Shown piece after piece: positions 1 through 6,672 of a DNA stretch of 13,931 nucleotides. The stretch comes from Deltaproteobacteria bacterium. Its GTDB lineage: Bacteria > Myxococcota > Polyangia > Haliangiales > Haliangiaceae. The DNA is taken from assembly GCA_018262455.1 (NCBI GenBank), contig JAGSPR010000141.1:1-13931 (forward strand). The letters are read 5' to 3'. The translations under genes were made by a program, and so were the position numbers. Below the pieces are notes generated by a model that was given only the letters and a program-made list of their open reading frames with translations, searched no databases and was not told the DNA's origin. Position 1 is the stretch's first letter. The number at the start of each line of letters is the position of its first letter.

Positions 1-40
1 GATCAGCCGGCTCGAGAGCGAGCTCAAGCAGCAGCACTGA
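1..40 (+). CDS. 3' end of an unidentified gene (partial)
   Basis: Reading from base 2, twelve codons give ISRLESELKQQH and then TGA at 38-40. The residues are charged and leucine-spaced, as at the end of a helix or coiled coil, and the codons are G/C-ending like the neighbouring genes. The stop lies 28 bases from the stop of the facing minus-strand gene, with a hairpin between, which is a normal convergent layout. The gene lies almost wholly outside the window, so its function cannot be judged. Confidence 0.45.
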   Translation, partial: ISRLESELKQQH

Positions 41-65
41 CGGCCACGGCGGAGCGTCGTGGTCG
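41..65. terminator. Hairpin between convergent stop codons
   Basis: CGGCCACG (41-48) pairs with CGTGGTCG (58-65) around a 9-nt loop; all pairs are Watson-Crick except one G-T. It fills the gap between the TGA at 38-40 and the facing TAG at 69-71. Neither side has a T tract, so it is at best a bidirectional stem-loop terminator or a transcript-end stabiliser. Confidence 0.35.
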
Positions 66-68
66 CCG

Positions 69-419
69 CTACGTGAGCGGGATGTCCGCGGTCACCGCGA
101 CGAGCGTGGCGGCCTCGATCACGACCATCCGGTCGGCCGGGTCGCGAAAGGCGCGCTCGACGGCGACCATCAGGCGATCGAAGATCAGCTCGGCATCGGC
201 GAGCACGACCTCCTCGTTGTCGCCCCACGCGAGCCGGCGGGACACGGCGTCGTGCAGCGCCAGATCGAGCCCCGGCACCGACTCGCCGCCGACCGAGAGC
301 GCGCGGAGCACGGCCTCGAACAGCTCGGTGCCCGGCGGGTCGCGATCTCCGTACTCGACGGTATCGAGCACCTCGTCGCGCAGCACGAAGACCGATCCGA
401 CCAGGTCGACGTCAGACAC
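69..419 (-). CDS. Hypothetical protein, 116 aa, third gene of the PP2C operon
   Basis: I do not recognise this family. The protein is acidic and soluble, with no signal peptide or membrane segment and no cysteines; it is predicted mostly helical from its Leu/Val/Ala spacing, with a Pro/Gly/Asp-rich turn near residues 24-31. The start is GTG at 419: the in-frame TGA at 426-428 excludes any upstream start. That TGA is also the stop of the PP2C gene, so the two genes share a reading frame with only two codons between the stop and the GTG. A GGTGAAG stretch just upstream, over the PP2C stop, can serve as ribosome binding site. Tight spacing says it is cotranscribed with the phosphatase and perhaps works with its C-terminal region. 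That role is inference only. Confidence 0.7.
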   Translation of the reverse strand: MSDVDLVGSVFVLRDEVLDTVEYGDRDPPGTELFEAVLRALSVGGESVPGLDLALHDAVSRRLAWGDNEEVVLADAELIFDRLMVAVERAFRDPADRMVVIEAATLVAVTADIPLT

Positions 420-425
420 TGGACT

Positions 426-2297
426 TCACCATTCCGTCGTTCCGCGGGATCCCCACGGCAGGCTTGGGTCGGCACGGGTGGCGTGTCCGCGCTCGAGCGC
501 GGCGCGCTTGCGCTCGACACGCGCGACCTCGTCGCGCAGCGCGGTGGTCATGGCCTGGACCTCGCGCAGGCGCTCGCCGAACGGCAGGACGGACTCGAGG
601 ACGAGGCCGGTGGTGGCACCGACGAGGCGCTGGTGGGCGGTGCTGAGGGCGAGCAGGGCCTTCGCGCGGATCCCGTCGGTCGTCTGGATCTGGTGGACGC
701 TCGCGGCGGTGACGATCCGCGCCTGATCGAGGGCATCGAACAGCGGCATGATGCCGGCATCGTCGACCGGGCGGACGCCGTAGAGGTCGCGCGCGGACAG
801 CACGGCGGTCCCGAAGTTGCCGCCGCCATCGCACGCGATCGTCTCGAGCGCCGTGAGGACCTGCTTGACGAGGGTCGCCTTCGCCGAGACGTGAGCGACC
901 GCGATCACGATCGTCTTGTTGATCGCGTCGACGACCTCTTTCGACACGCCCGAGTTGGTGACCACGCGGTCGGGCCGCATGAACGGGGTCGTCGGCCGAT
1001 CGACCCAGGGTCCCGCGGTGCCGCTGTCGTTGGCAGGGTACTCGCCGCTGGTCCGCTCGACCGCCAGCTGTTGCGCGGTGTGGAGCTCGATGAGCTCGCT
1101 GTCGACCTGCCGCAGGCGCTCCGCGAGCAGGCCGCCGAGCGAGAGCTCCGCGACGACGAGCGCTCGGCTGACCGCGACGTCGAGCAAGAACCCGAGGGCC
1201 GCGTCACCGGCGCGGATCTCGTCGACGACCGTGCGTGCGCTCGTGCCGAGGATGTCGATGATGTCGCGGACCGGCGCCCACTCGCCGCCGCGCTCGAACC
1301 AGCCGCCGGCGAGGTTCTGCGCGAACGTCCACACGTTGACGCCCGTGGACTTCTCGAGATCGTGGTAGACGGCCTGGCACAGGCTGAGCCCCACCACCTC
1401 GAGCGCCTCGTTCGGCTCGATGCCTCGCACGATCGGGTTGCGAGTCAGCCCGCGCTCCTTGGCGAGCTGGAGGAACCGCTGGCGCTTGTGCCACCACTCT
1501 TTCGCGCCGGTCGTCCGCACGACCTCGGTCGACGACTGTGATTGCACGGCCTGCGGCGCTTCGAGCACGATGGTGGTGACGTTGTCACCGCCACCGCCAC
1601 GCAGCGCGAGCTCGATCAGATCGCGCGCGACGTGGTCTGGTGCATCGCCCGAGCCGAGGACGTACTGGATCGCCTCGGCCGAGGCGTAGCCATACAGCCC
1701 GTCGGAGCACAGCATCAGCCGGTCACCGGCCTTGAGCTCGAGCTCGAGGATGTCGACCCGTGCATCGGGCCGCGCACCGAGGTTGCGCGACAGCACGTTC
1801 TTGTACGGGTGGCGCTCGGCCTCGTCGGCCGTGAGCAGGCCGCGATCGACCAGCTCCTCGACGATGGTGTGATCGCGCGTCAGCGCCTGCAACCGACCGC
1901 CGCGCAGCAGGTACGCCCGGCTGTCACCGACATGACCGATGATCACGTGCTGGGTATCGACGACGAAGCACGCGACCACGGTGGTCCCCATGCCCTGACG
2001 TTCGCGGTTGGCCTGCGCTGCCGCGAACACCGTCTCCGATCCGCACAGGAGCGCGCCCTCGACCAGCGACCTCGGCGACATCGTCAGGCGGCGTTGGGTC
2101 ACGAAGTCGTGGATCGCGTCGCGCGCCATCTGCGAGGCGACATCGCCCGCGTTCGCGCCACCCATGCCGTCGAGCACGACATAGAGTCCTCGCCCCGGAT
2201 CGAGGATCATCGAGTCCTCGTTGCTCGTGCGGACCTTGCCGACGTTGGTATCGCCGGCGATCCGCATGCCGAGCGGGGGCGGGGTCGGCGGGGTCAT
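426..2297 (-). CDS. PP2C-type Ser/Thr protein phosphatase with long unknown C-terminal region
   Basis: A 623-aa cytoplasmic phosphatase. Residues about 10-247 form a complete PP2C (PPM) domain that removes phosphate from Ser/Thr of target proteins using two divalent metal ions. Visible motifs are RTSNED (23-28), DGMGG (43-47), GMGTT (102-106), HVGDSRAYLLR (122-132), LTRDHT (139-144), CSDG (197-200) and GGGDNVT (235-241). The metal ligands D43, D199 and D238 are all present, so it should be active. Residues about 265-623 match nothing I know: they look helical, have a proline-rich break near 419-441, and end in a charged helix near 580-603. There is no signal peptide or transmembrane segment. 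The ATG at 2297 overlaps the TGA of the upstream gene (ATGA), implying translational coupling. Phosphatases of this class usually oppose Hanks-type kinases; one lies about 9 kb away (11593-12699), but pairing them is speculation. Confidence 0.95.
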   Translation of the reverse strand: MTPPTPPPLGMRIAGDTNVGKVRTSNEDSMILDPGRGLYVVLDGMGGANAGDVASQMARDAIHDFVTQRRLTMSPRSLVEGALLCGSETVFAAAQANRERQGMGTTVVACFVVDTQHVIIGHVGDSRAYLLRGGRLQALTRDHTIVEELVDRGLLTADEAERHPYKNVLSRNLGARPDARVDILELELKAGDRLMLCSDGLYGYASAEAIQYVLGSGDAPDHVARDLIELALRGGGGDNVTTIVLEAPQAVQSQSSTEVVRTTGAKEWWHKRQRFLQLAKERGLTRNPIVRGIEPNEALEVVGLSLCQAVYHDLEKSTGVNVWTFAQNLAGGWFERGGEWAPVRDIIDILGTSARTVVDEIRAGDAALGFLLDVAVSRALVVAELSLGGLLAERLRQVDSELIELHTAQQLAVERTSGEYPANDSGTAGPWVDRPTTPFMRPDRVVTNSGVSKEVVDAINKTIVIAVAHVSAKATLVKQVLTALETIACDGGGNFGTAVLSARDLYGVRPVDDAGIMPLFDALDQARIVTAASVHQIQTTDGIRAKALLALSTAHQRLVGATTGLVLESVLPFGERLREVQAMTTALRDEVARVERKRAALERGHATRADPSLPWGSRGTTEW

Positions 2298-2764
2298 GAC
2301 GGCTTGCCGTTGGTCTTGAGCTCTGCCCACGCGGCCATCCGGCGCTCGAGCTCGTCGGCGATCAGATCGTTGACCGCGCGTGCGGTGCTGGCGGTGACCC
2401 GGGTCAACAGGAGCGTCAGCTCGGAGCCCTCGGATGTGCCGGCCCCCTCGTCCTGGGCGACCTGCGCCGCGGTGTCGCCGATCGCCACCAGCATCGCGAG
2501 CACCGACGCGGGCGGCTGGGCCTCGGCGGCTCGCATCGCGAGGAAGGTGTGGAGGAAGGCGCGGTGCAGCCCGAGGTCCCCGGTGGCGATGAAGTTGCCG
2601 AGGTGGTCGAGCACCGCGCCGACCTGGGCGCGGGCGGTCGACTCGTCGAGCCTGGCAAGCGATGGATCGAGCGTCGGCCGCAGCTCCATCAACCGCAGCA
2701 GGATGGTGGGGCGTATCACCTCGTAAGCTCGCGCCAGAGGCGCCACCGTCGACGGCGTCGACAT
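2294..2764 (-). CDS. Hypothetical protein, 156 aa, first gene of the PP2C operon
   Basis: I do not recognise this family. The 156-residue product begins MSTPSTVAPLARAYEV and is soluble and mainly helical, with a glycine/acid-rich loop at about 106-113 and a charged C-terminal helix containing DELERRMAAWAEL. There is no signal peptide, transmembrane segment or cysteine. The reading frame stays open upstream, but I chose ATG 2764 because a -10-like TACCAT lies 8 nt before it and because upstream sequence is taken by the divergent promoter. The stop overlaps the phosphatase start by four bases, so the two proteins are likely made together in similar amounts. A regulatory partner of the phosphatase is the simplest guess, with no direct support. 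Confidence 0.75.
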   Translation of the reverse strand: MSTPSTVAPLARAYEVIRPTILLRLMELRPTLDPSLARLDESTARAQVGAVLDHLGNFIATGDLGLHRAFLHTFLAMRAAEAQPPASVLAMLVAIGDTAAQVAQDEGAGTSEGSELTLLLTRVTASTARAVNDLIADELERRMAAWAELKTNGKPS

Positions 2765-2772
2765 CGACCGAG

Positions 2773-2778
2773 ATGGTA
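2773..2778 (-). promoter_or_regulatory. Candidate -10 element of the PP2C operon (TACCAT)
   Basis: On the minus strand TACCAT ends 8 nt before ATG 2764. A transcript starting the usual distance downstream would begin within a few bases of the ATG, giving a leaderless or nearly leaderless message. No Shine-Dalgarno sequence and no convincing -35 element is visible. The assignment rests on position and on the same arrangement at other genes here. Confidence 0.35.
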
Positions 2779-2797
2779 CACCCTGCCACGAACCGGG

Positions 2798-2806
2798 TGC
2801 TACGCT
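2798..2806 (+). promoter_or_regulatory. Candidate extended -10 element of the receiver gene (TGC-TACGCT)
   Basis: TGC directly before TACGCT fits the extended -10 form TGnTAnnnT. Transcription would begin near 2813 and leave a leader of about 36 nt before GTG 2849. It lies about 20-30 bases from the divergent candidate promoter at 2773-2778, so polymerase binding at the two may be mutually exclusive. No clear -35 is visible. Confidence 0.4.
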
Positions 2807-2848
2807 GACGCGCGGAGTTAGCTTGTCCGTGCGAGTGCGAGAGAAATC

Positions 2849-3631
2849 GTGAAGGAAGGTCGGGTCCTCGTCGTGGACGACGAACCGATGGTCCGGGAGA
2901 CGCTCGGCCAGGTCCTCGCCGATGAAGGCTACGTCGTCGACCTCGCCGTCGATGGGGAGGCCGCCCTCGAGCTCGTCCACGCCGCGCGCCCCGACGCGAT
3001 CCTGCTCGATCTGATGATGCCGGGGATGAACGGGCGCCAGTTCCTCAAGGCGCTCCGCGACGAGCCCGCCTACGCTGCCGTGCCGGTGCTGCTGATGACC
3101 GCGGTGCACGGCCTCGAGGTCAACCTCGCCACCCTCGGCGCGAGCGAGGTCGTCGAGAAGCCGTTCGACAACATCGACGAGCTGCTCAACAAGATCGCGC
3201 TGGCCGTCTACCGGTCGCGCGATGCCAGCAAGAGCATCATCCAGCCGCTCCCGCTCATCCCCACGCCGCCCGAGACCGCTCCCGAGAAGGAGCGCGGGGT
3301 CGTGCTGGTCGTCGAGCATGATCGCGCCCGGCTCCAGCAGCTCGATCTCCTGCTCTCGGCGCGCGGCCTCACCGTGGTGTCGATGACCCGCGCCCTCGTC
3401 CAGCTCTCGCGGCTGGCCCGCGCACTCCGGCCGCGCGCGATCTTGCTCGACCTGCTCTCCGAGGGCGTCAACGACATCGTGTCCGAGCTGCGCAGCACGA
3501 GCGAGCTCGATCCGATCCCGATCCTCGTGTTCTCCCGCGAAGCCATCGCGCCCGGCACGCTGCCGACCGATACGCTCGCGCACGCCGTCGACGCCGATCT
3601 CCTCAGCTTCATCGAGAAGCAGCCACGTTGA
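2849..3631 (+). CDS. Tandem receiver-domain protein (orphan response regulator, second domain degenerate)
   Basis: A 260-aa soluble signalling protein with no DNA-binding or enzymatic output domain. Residues 4-122 form a full CheY-like receiver: acidic pocket D10/D11, phospho-acceptor D54 in ILLDLMMPGMNG, switch T84 and lysine K104 in VEKPF. After a proline-rich linker (about 131-146) a second receiver-like domain starts at VVLVVEHD (151-158). It keeps an aspartate, D201, at the acceptor position, but its acidic pocket reads E156/H157 and no KP pair is present. The first domain should be phosphorylated by a histidine kinase outside the window; the second is probably a docking or dimer module. 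The start is GTG 2849, because an in-frame TAG at 2819-2821 blocks longer forms; GAGAGA lies just upstream as a weak ribosome binding site. It is divergent from the PP2C operon. Confidence 0.93.
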   Translation: MKEGRVLVVDDEPMVRETLGQVLADEGYVVDLAVDGEAALELVHAARPDAILLDLMMPGMNGRQFLKALRDEPAYAAVPVLLMTAVHGLEVNLATLGASEVVEKPFDNIDELLNKIALAVYRSRDASKSIIQPLPLIPTPPETAPEKERGVVLVVEHDRARLQQLDLLLSARGLTVVSMTRALVQLSRLARALRPRAILLDLLSEGVNDIVSELRSTSELDPIPILVFSREAIAPGTLPTDTLAHAVDADLLSFIEKQPR

Positions 3632-3673
3632 TCTTGATCACGTTGACCTGATCACACCTGATCACGTTGACCT
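3624..3673. repeat. Cluster of short direct repeats (CACGTTGA / TGATCAC)
   Basis: CACGTTGA occurs three times, starting at 3624, 3639 and 3663; the first copy contains the stop codon of the receiver gene. The 15-mer TGATCACGTTGACCT is present exactly at 3635-3649 and 3659-3673, and ACCTGATCAC is repeated back to back at 3646-3665. The tract is much less GC-rich than its surroundings. It looks like local tandem duplication in a convergent spacer; no function is evident. Confidence 0.75.
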
Positions 3674-3695
3674 TGACGCCTTCGACGTCAACGTC
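3669..3695. terminator. Hairpin in convergent spacer
   Basis: GACCTTGACG (3669-3678) and CGTCAACGTC (3686-3695) are complementary except for one pair, with a 7-nt loop. The hairpin lies between the stop of the plus-strand receiver gene and the stop of the minus-strand OmpA-like gene. No T tract follows on either strand, so termination is plausible but unproven. The right arm runs on into GTCGACGTCGAC repeats. Confidence 0.35.
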
Positions 3696-3709
3696 GACGT
3701 CGACGAGCT

Positions 3710-4636
3710 CTACTTCTTCACGACGGGCTTGGGGTACAGCACGATCTCGATCCGGCGGTTGAGCGCCTTGTTGGTCCGCGAGATCGGGTGGTACTGGCCA
3801 AATGCCAGCGCGGCGAGCCGCGTCGGGTCGAGCTTGCCCGTGTCCTGCAGGTAGTGCACCACGGTGAGCGCGCGGGCCGACGACAGCTCCCAGTTGGTGG
3901 CGAACTTGATCGCCGGCGCGGGTGGCAGCGACGGCGGCGCAGGCTTTCCGCCGCGCTTGACCACGGGCATCTTGAGAGCTGGCGGCTGCACGATCGGCTG
4001 ATCGTCGGTGTGCCCCTGGACCCAGATCTGCTTGTCGGGGATCTCCTTGAGCGCCGCGGCGACGCGCGCCAGCACCTGCTGGCCCCTCTCGGTGAGCTGG
4101 TCGTCCAGCGTCTTGAACATGACCTTGTCGACGAGCTGCAGCCGGATCTCCTCGCCATCCGCCGAGACCATGCCGATGCTCTTGTCGACCGAGGCCTGCA
4201 GCTTCGCCTGGACCTGCTGCGATGCCTTCACCTTGGCCTCGGCATCGGCGGCCTTCGACGCGAGCTGGGTCTGCGCCTGCTGCGCCTCGGACAGCTTGGT
4301 CTCGGCCTCGCGCTTGGCCGCCATCATCTTCTCGAGATCCTTGTCGAGGCCATCGGCCCGCACCTTGGCGGACGTCGCGGCCTGGTTCGCCTCGGCGACC
4401 TTGGTCTCGAGCTCGCCGATCCGTGCGTCCGGCGCAACCATCGGGCGGACCAGGAATCCGGCGGTGGCACCCGCCACGAGCGTCGCCCCGCCCACGGCCA
4501 GCAGCTTCTTCATCATGGTGAATCCAGCCTTGCGGGGCTTCGGTCCGCGCGGATCGCTGTCGTGGCGTTTCGGGACCGGGACCCGCGGGTACACGAGGAG
4601 GCCGCTCTCATCAGAAGCTCCACGATCGGGTGGCAT
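3710..4636 (-). CDS. Membrane-anchored coiled-coil OmpA/MotB-family protein
   Basis: A 308-aa protein that probably spans the inner membrane and binds peptidoglycan. From ATG 4636 there is a basic, proline-rich tail (1-40), one membrane segment (about 43-63), a long Ala/Gln/Lys/Glu coiled coil (about 70-152) and a C-terminal OmpA-like domain (about 162-302). Domain motifs are GHTDD (208-212), NWELSSARA (248-256) and NRRIEIVL (293-300); NWELSSARA is typical of MotB-like proteins. A proline- and lysine-rich insert of about 35 residues (213-247) separates GHTDD from NWEL, where relatives are compact. The other possible start is ATG 4516 (MMKKLL, then the membrane helix). I prefer 4636 because most of the extra 40 codons have G/C-rich third positions and TAGGCT lies 9 nt before that ATG. 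It sits 42 bp downstream of the gamma-glutamyltransferase gene on the same strand. Confidence 0.9.
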   Translation of the reverse strand: MPPDRGASDESGLLVYPRVPVPKRHDSDPRGPKPRKAGFTMMKKLLAVGGATLVAGATAGFLVRPMVAPDARIGELETKVAEANQAATSAKVRADGLDKDLEKMMAAKREAETKLSEAQQAQTQLASKAADAEAKVKASQQVQAKLQASVDKSIGMVSADGEEIRLQLVDKVMFKTLDDQLTERGQQVLARVAAALKEIPDKQIWVQGHTDDQPIVQPPALKMPVVKRGGKPAPPSLPPAPAIKFATNWELSSARALTVVHYLQDTGKLDPTRLAALAFGQYHPISRTNKALNRRIEIVLYPKPVVKK

Positions 4637-4645
4637 GGGTCCGTG

Positions 4646-4651
4646 AGCCTA
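4646..4651 (-). promoter_or_regulatory. Candidate -10 element of the OmpA-like gene (TAGGCT)
   Basis: Minus-strand TAGGCT ends 9 nt before ATG 4636, inside the 42-bp gap after the gamma-glutamyltransferase gene. It would let the OmpA-like gene be transcribed independently of ggt and favours the longer start. No -35 is evident. Confidence 0.3.
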
Positions 4652-4678
4652 CCCCACGAACTGCGATGTCGCTGCTGG

Positions 4679-6517
4679 CTAGTCCCCCATCGCTGCGCCG
4701 CCGCCGCGAGGATCCGCCGTGCCCTCCCAGCCGGTCGGGGTGCGCACGATCGCGTTGACGGCAGCGAACTCCCGCGGCACCTCGTGCCAGTCCAGGGTGT
4801 GGCCGAAGCTCCGTAGCGCCTCGTCGGTGGCCTTGTCGATCGCCCCGGCCTGGACCCGCACGAGGTCGGGCAGGTGCTGATGATGGATCCGCGGGTTCGC
4901 GACCGCGAGATCGGCGTGCTTGCCGAAGTCGATCACGTTCGAGATCGTCTGCCACACCGCCGTGATGATGCGCGGGCCGCCGCCGGCACCGGCGAGCATG
5001 ACCAGCTGGCCCTGGTCATCTTCGACGATCGTCGGAGACATCGACGACAGCATCCGCTTGCCCGGCTCGATCTTGTTCGCGGCGCCCTGGACCAGCCCGT
5101 AGTGGTTCGGTGAGCCGGGCTTGGCGGTGAAGTCGTCCATCTCGTCGTTGAGCAAGAAGCCGGCGCCCGCGACGGTGACGCCGCTTCCGAACGCGGTGTT
5201 GAGCGTGGTGGTCATCGCGACCGCCATGCCGTCCTTGTCGACCACGCAGAGGTTCGTGGTGTGGTCGCCCTCGATCAGCGCGGCGACGTTCTTGGACGGC
5301 GTGGCCTTCGGGCCGATCGTGGCCGCGAGCTCGTCCTGGTACTGCTGCGACAGCAGCTTGCCCACCGGCATCGCCTTGACGAAGGCTGGATCGCCGAGCA
5401 CCTCGTTGCGCGCCGCGAACGCGCGCCTCCACACCTCGACCAACCGGTGCACGTGATCCGCGCCGTACCACGCGAGCTTGCCGAGCTCGATCCCGTGCAG
5501 CATCCCGGCGGTCATCGCGAGCACGATCCCGCCCGACGACGGAGGAGGCATCGAGATCACCGAGCGCCCGCGATAGGGAAACCGCAGCGGCTCGCGCCAG
5601 ACCGGCTTGTAGCCGGCGAGGTCCTCGGCGGTCATGATCCCGCCGCCCGACTTCATCTCGGCGACGATCAGGCCGGCGGTGTCGCCCTTGTAGAATCCGT
5701 CGGCGCCGTTCGCGGCGATCCGCTCGAGCGTGTGGGCGAGCTCCGGAATCTTGATCAGGGCCCCCGCTCCGACCGGGCCCGCGCCGGGCACCCACAGCGC
5801 CTTGGTCGCGGGGAACTGCGAGAGCTTCGCGAGCGTCGGCGGGCGCGCGATCGATCCGGCGAGGAAGTTATCGACGGCAAACCCGTTGGTCGCGAGCGCG
5901 ATCGCGGGCGTCACGAGATCCTTCCACGGCTTCTTGCCGTACTTCTTGTGGAGCTCCCACAGCCCCGCGACCGCGCCCGGTACGCCCACCGAGCGGTGGC
6001 CGACGACCGAGGCCTGCGTGGGCTTGCCCGCCGCGTCGAGGTACATCGTCTCGGTCGCCGCCGCGGGCGCGGTCTCGCGGAAGTCGAGCGCGACGGCCTT
6101 GCCCGGTCCCGTCCGGACCACCGCGAACCCGCCACCGCCGAGGTTGCCCGCCGTCGGATGGACGACCGCGAGCGCGAACGCCGTCGCGACCGCGGCATCG
6201 ACCGCGTTGCCTCCCGAGGCGAGCACATCGCGCCCGACCTTGGTCGCCAGCTCGGCCTCCGAGACGACGAGGAACGTCTTGCCCGTGCCGGTGACCTCGG
6301 CCTCGACCGGGTTGTCGGCAGGATCCTGGCGATACGCCGGTGGCGCGCCGGCGTCGACGAAGGGGCCCCAGACGAGCGCGTCGGCGGTCGCCGCAGGCGG
6401 TGGCGGCGGTGGGCTGCGCTTGCACGACGCCGCCGCGAACGCGATCGCCGGCACGAGGAGCAGGACGCCGAGGGCACGCGCGCGGGGGCAAGCTGGCCGG
6501 GGTCGGGCTGGCAACAT
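4679..6517 (-). CDS. ggt: Gamma-glutamyltransferase, predicted lipoprotein
   Basis: A 612-aa enzyme that cleaves the gamma-glutamyl bond of glutathione and similar compounds and transfers or hydrolyses the glutamyl group. The family precursor cuts itself into large and small subunits before a threonine that becomes the nucleophile; here this is T420 in GDHTTNLCVVD, aligning with T391 of the E. coli enzyme. Other matching motifs are RETAP (147-151, substrate-binding Arg), TLNTAFG (438-444), NDEMDDFTAKPG (457-468, with lid-loop residues NHYGLV following as in the E. coli type), SSMSP (491-495) and the GAGGGPRI turn. The N-terminus has a twin basic region, a hydrophobic helix (about 16-30) and AASC with C32, then a Pro-rich tether: a lipoprotein-like signal, although Ala rather than Leu occupies -3. 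It should act outside the inner membrane. The start is ATG 6517, 6 nt after a TAGGAT hexamer; it may be cotranscribed with the OmpA-like gene. Confidence 0.96.
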   Translation of the reverse strand: MLPARPRPACPRARALGVLLLVPAIAFAAASCKRSPPPPPPAATADALVWGPFVDAGAPPAYRQDPADNPVEAEVTGTGKTFLVVSEAELATKVGRDVLASGGNAVDAAVATAFALAVVHPTAGNLGGGGFAVVRTGPGKAVALDFRETAPAAATETMYLDAAGKPTQASVVGHRSVGVPGAVAGLWELHKKYGKKPWKDLVTPAIALATNGFAVDNFLAGSIARPPTLAKLSQFPATKALWVPGAGPVGAGALIKIPELAHTLERIAANGADGFYKGDTAGLIVAEMKSGGGIMTAEDLAGYKPVWREPLRFPYRGRSVISMPPPSSGGIVLAMTAGMLHGIELGKLAWYGADHVHRLVEVWRRAFAARNEVLGDPAFVKAMPVGKLLSQQYQDELAATIGPKATPSKNVAALIEGDHTTNLCVVDKDGMAVAMTTTLNTAFGSGVTVAGAGFLLNDEMDDFTAKPGSPNHYGLVQGAANKIEPGKRMLSSMSPTIVEDDQGQLVMLAGAGGGPRIITAVWQTISNVIDFGKHADLAVANPRIHHQHLPDLVRVQAGAIDKATDEALRSFGHTLDWHEVPREFAAVNAIVRTPTGWEGTADPRGGGAAMGD

Positions 6518-6523
6518 CGGCGC

Positions 6524-6529
6524 ATCCTA
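6524..6529 (-). promoter_or_regulatory. Candidate -10 element of ggt (TAGGAT)
   Basis: Minus-strand TAGGAT ends 6 nt before ATG 6517, with no Shine-Dalgarno sequence between. A start site at the normal distance from this hexamer would coincide with the ATG. No -35 match is seen. Confidence 0.4.
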
Positions 6530-6662
6530 CGACACCGATGTCGCGACCGCAGGCCAGCCGGCGGATCTGACGAGCCGCGCGGCGGGCAGCGGTATGCGCT
6601 CCAAGTCATCGCCGAACCTCGGGAAATGGCGAGCTCCACGCGATGGCACCCGAGTTGCTGAT

Positions 6663-6666
6663 GGAG
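6663..6666 (+). promoter_or_regulatory. Ribosome binding site deciding the VWA gene start
   Basis: GGAG lies 6 nt before ATG 6673. Two upstream in-frame ATGs (6643 and 6661) lack such a site and would add up to ten residues ahead of an otherwise typical Arg-then-hydrophobic signal sequence. This site therefore favours 6673. Confidence 0.6.
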
Positions 6667-6672
6667 TCCGCC

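Noticed and set aside
252..1541. Long plus-strand open frame opposite the PP2C gene
   Set aside because: It is antisense to clear PP2C motifs and gives a low-complexity Arg/Asp/Leu product; stop-free antisense frames are expected at this GC content.
2765..3583. Longer start for the 156-aa gene on the minus strand
   Set aside because: The extra sequence is antisense to the well-supported receiver gene and across the divergent promoter; it has no domain.
3635..3673. Repeats as a CRISPR array or transposon end
   Set aside because: Copies are only 8-15 bp with irregular spacing, no unique spacers of constant length, and no transposase or cas gene nearby.
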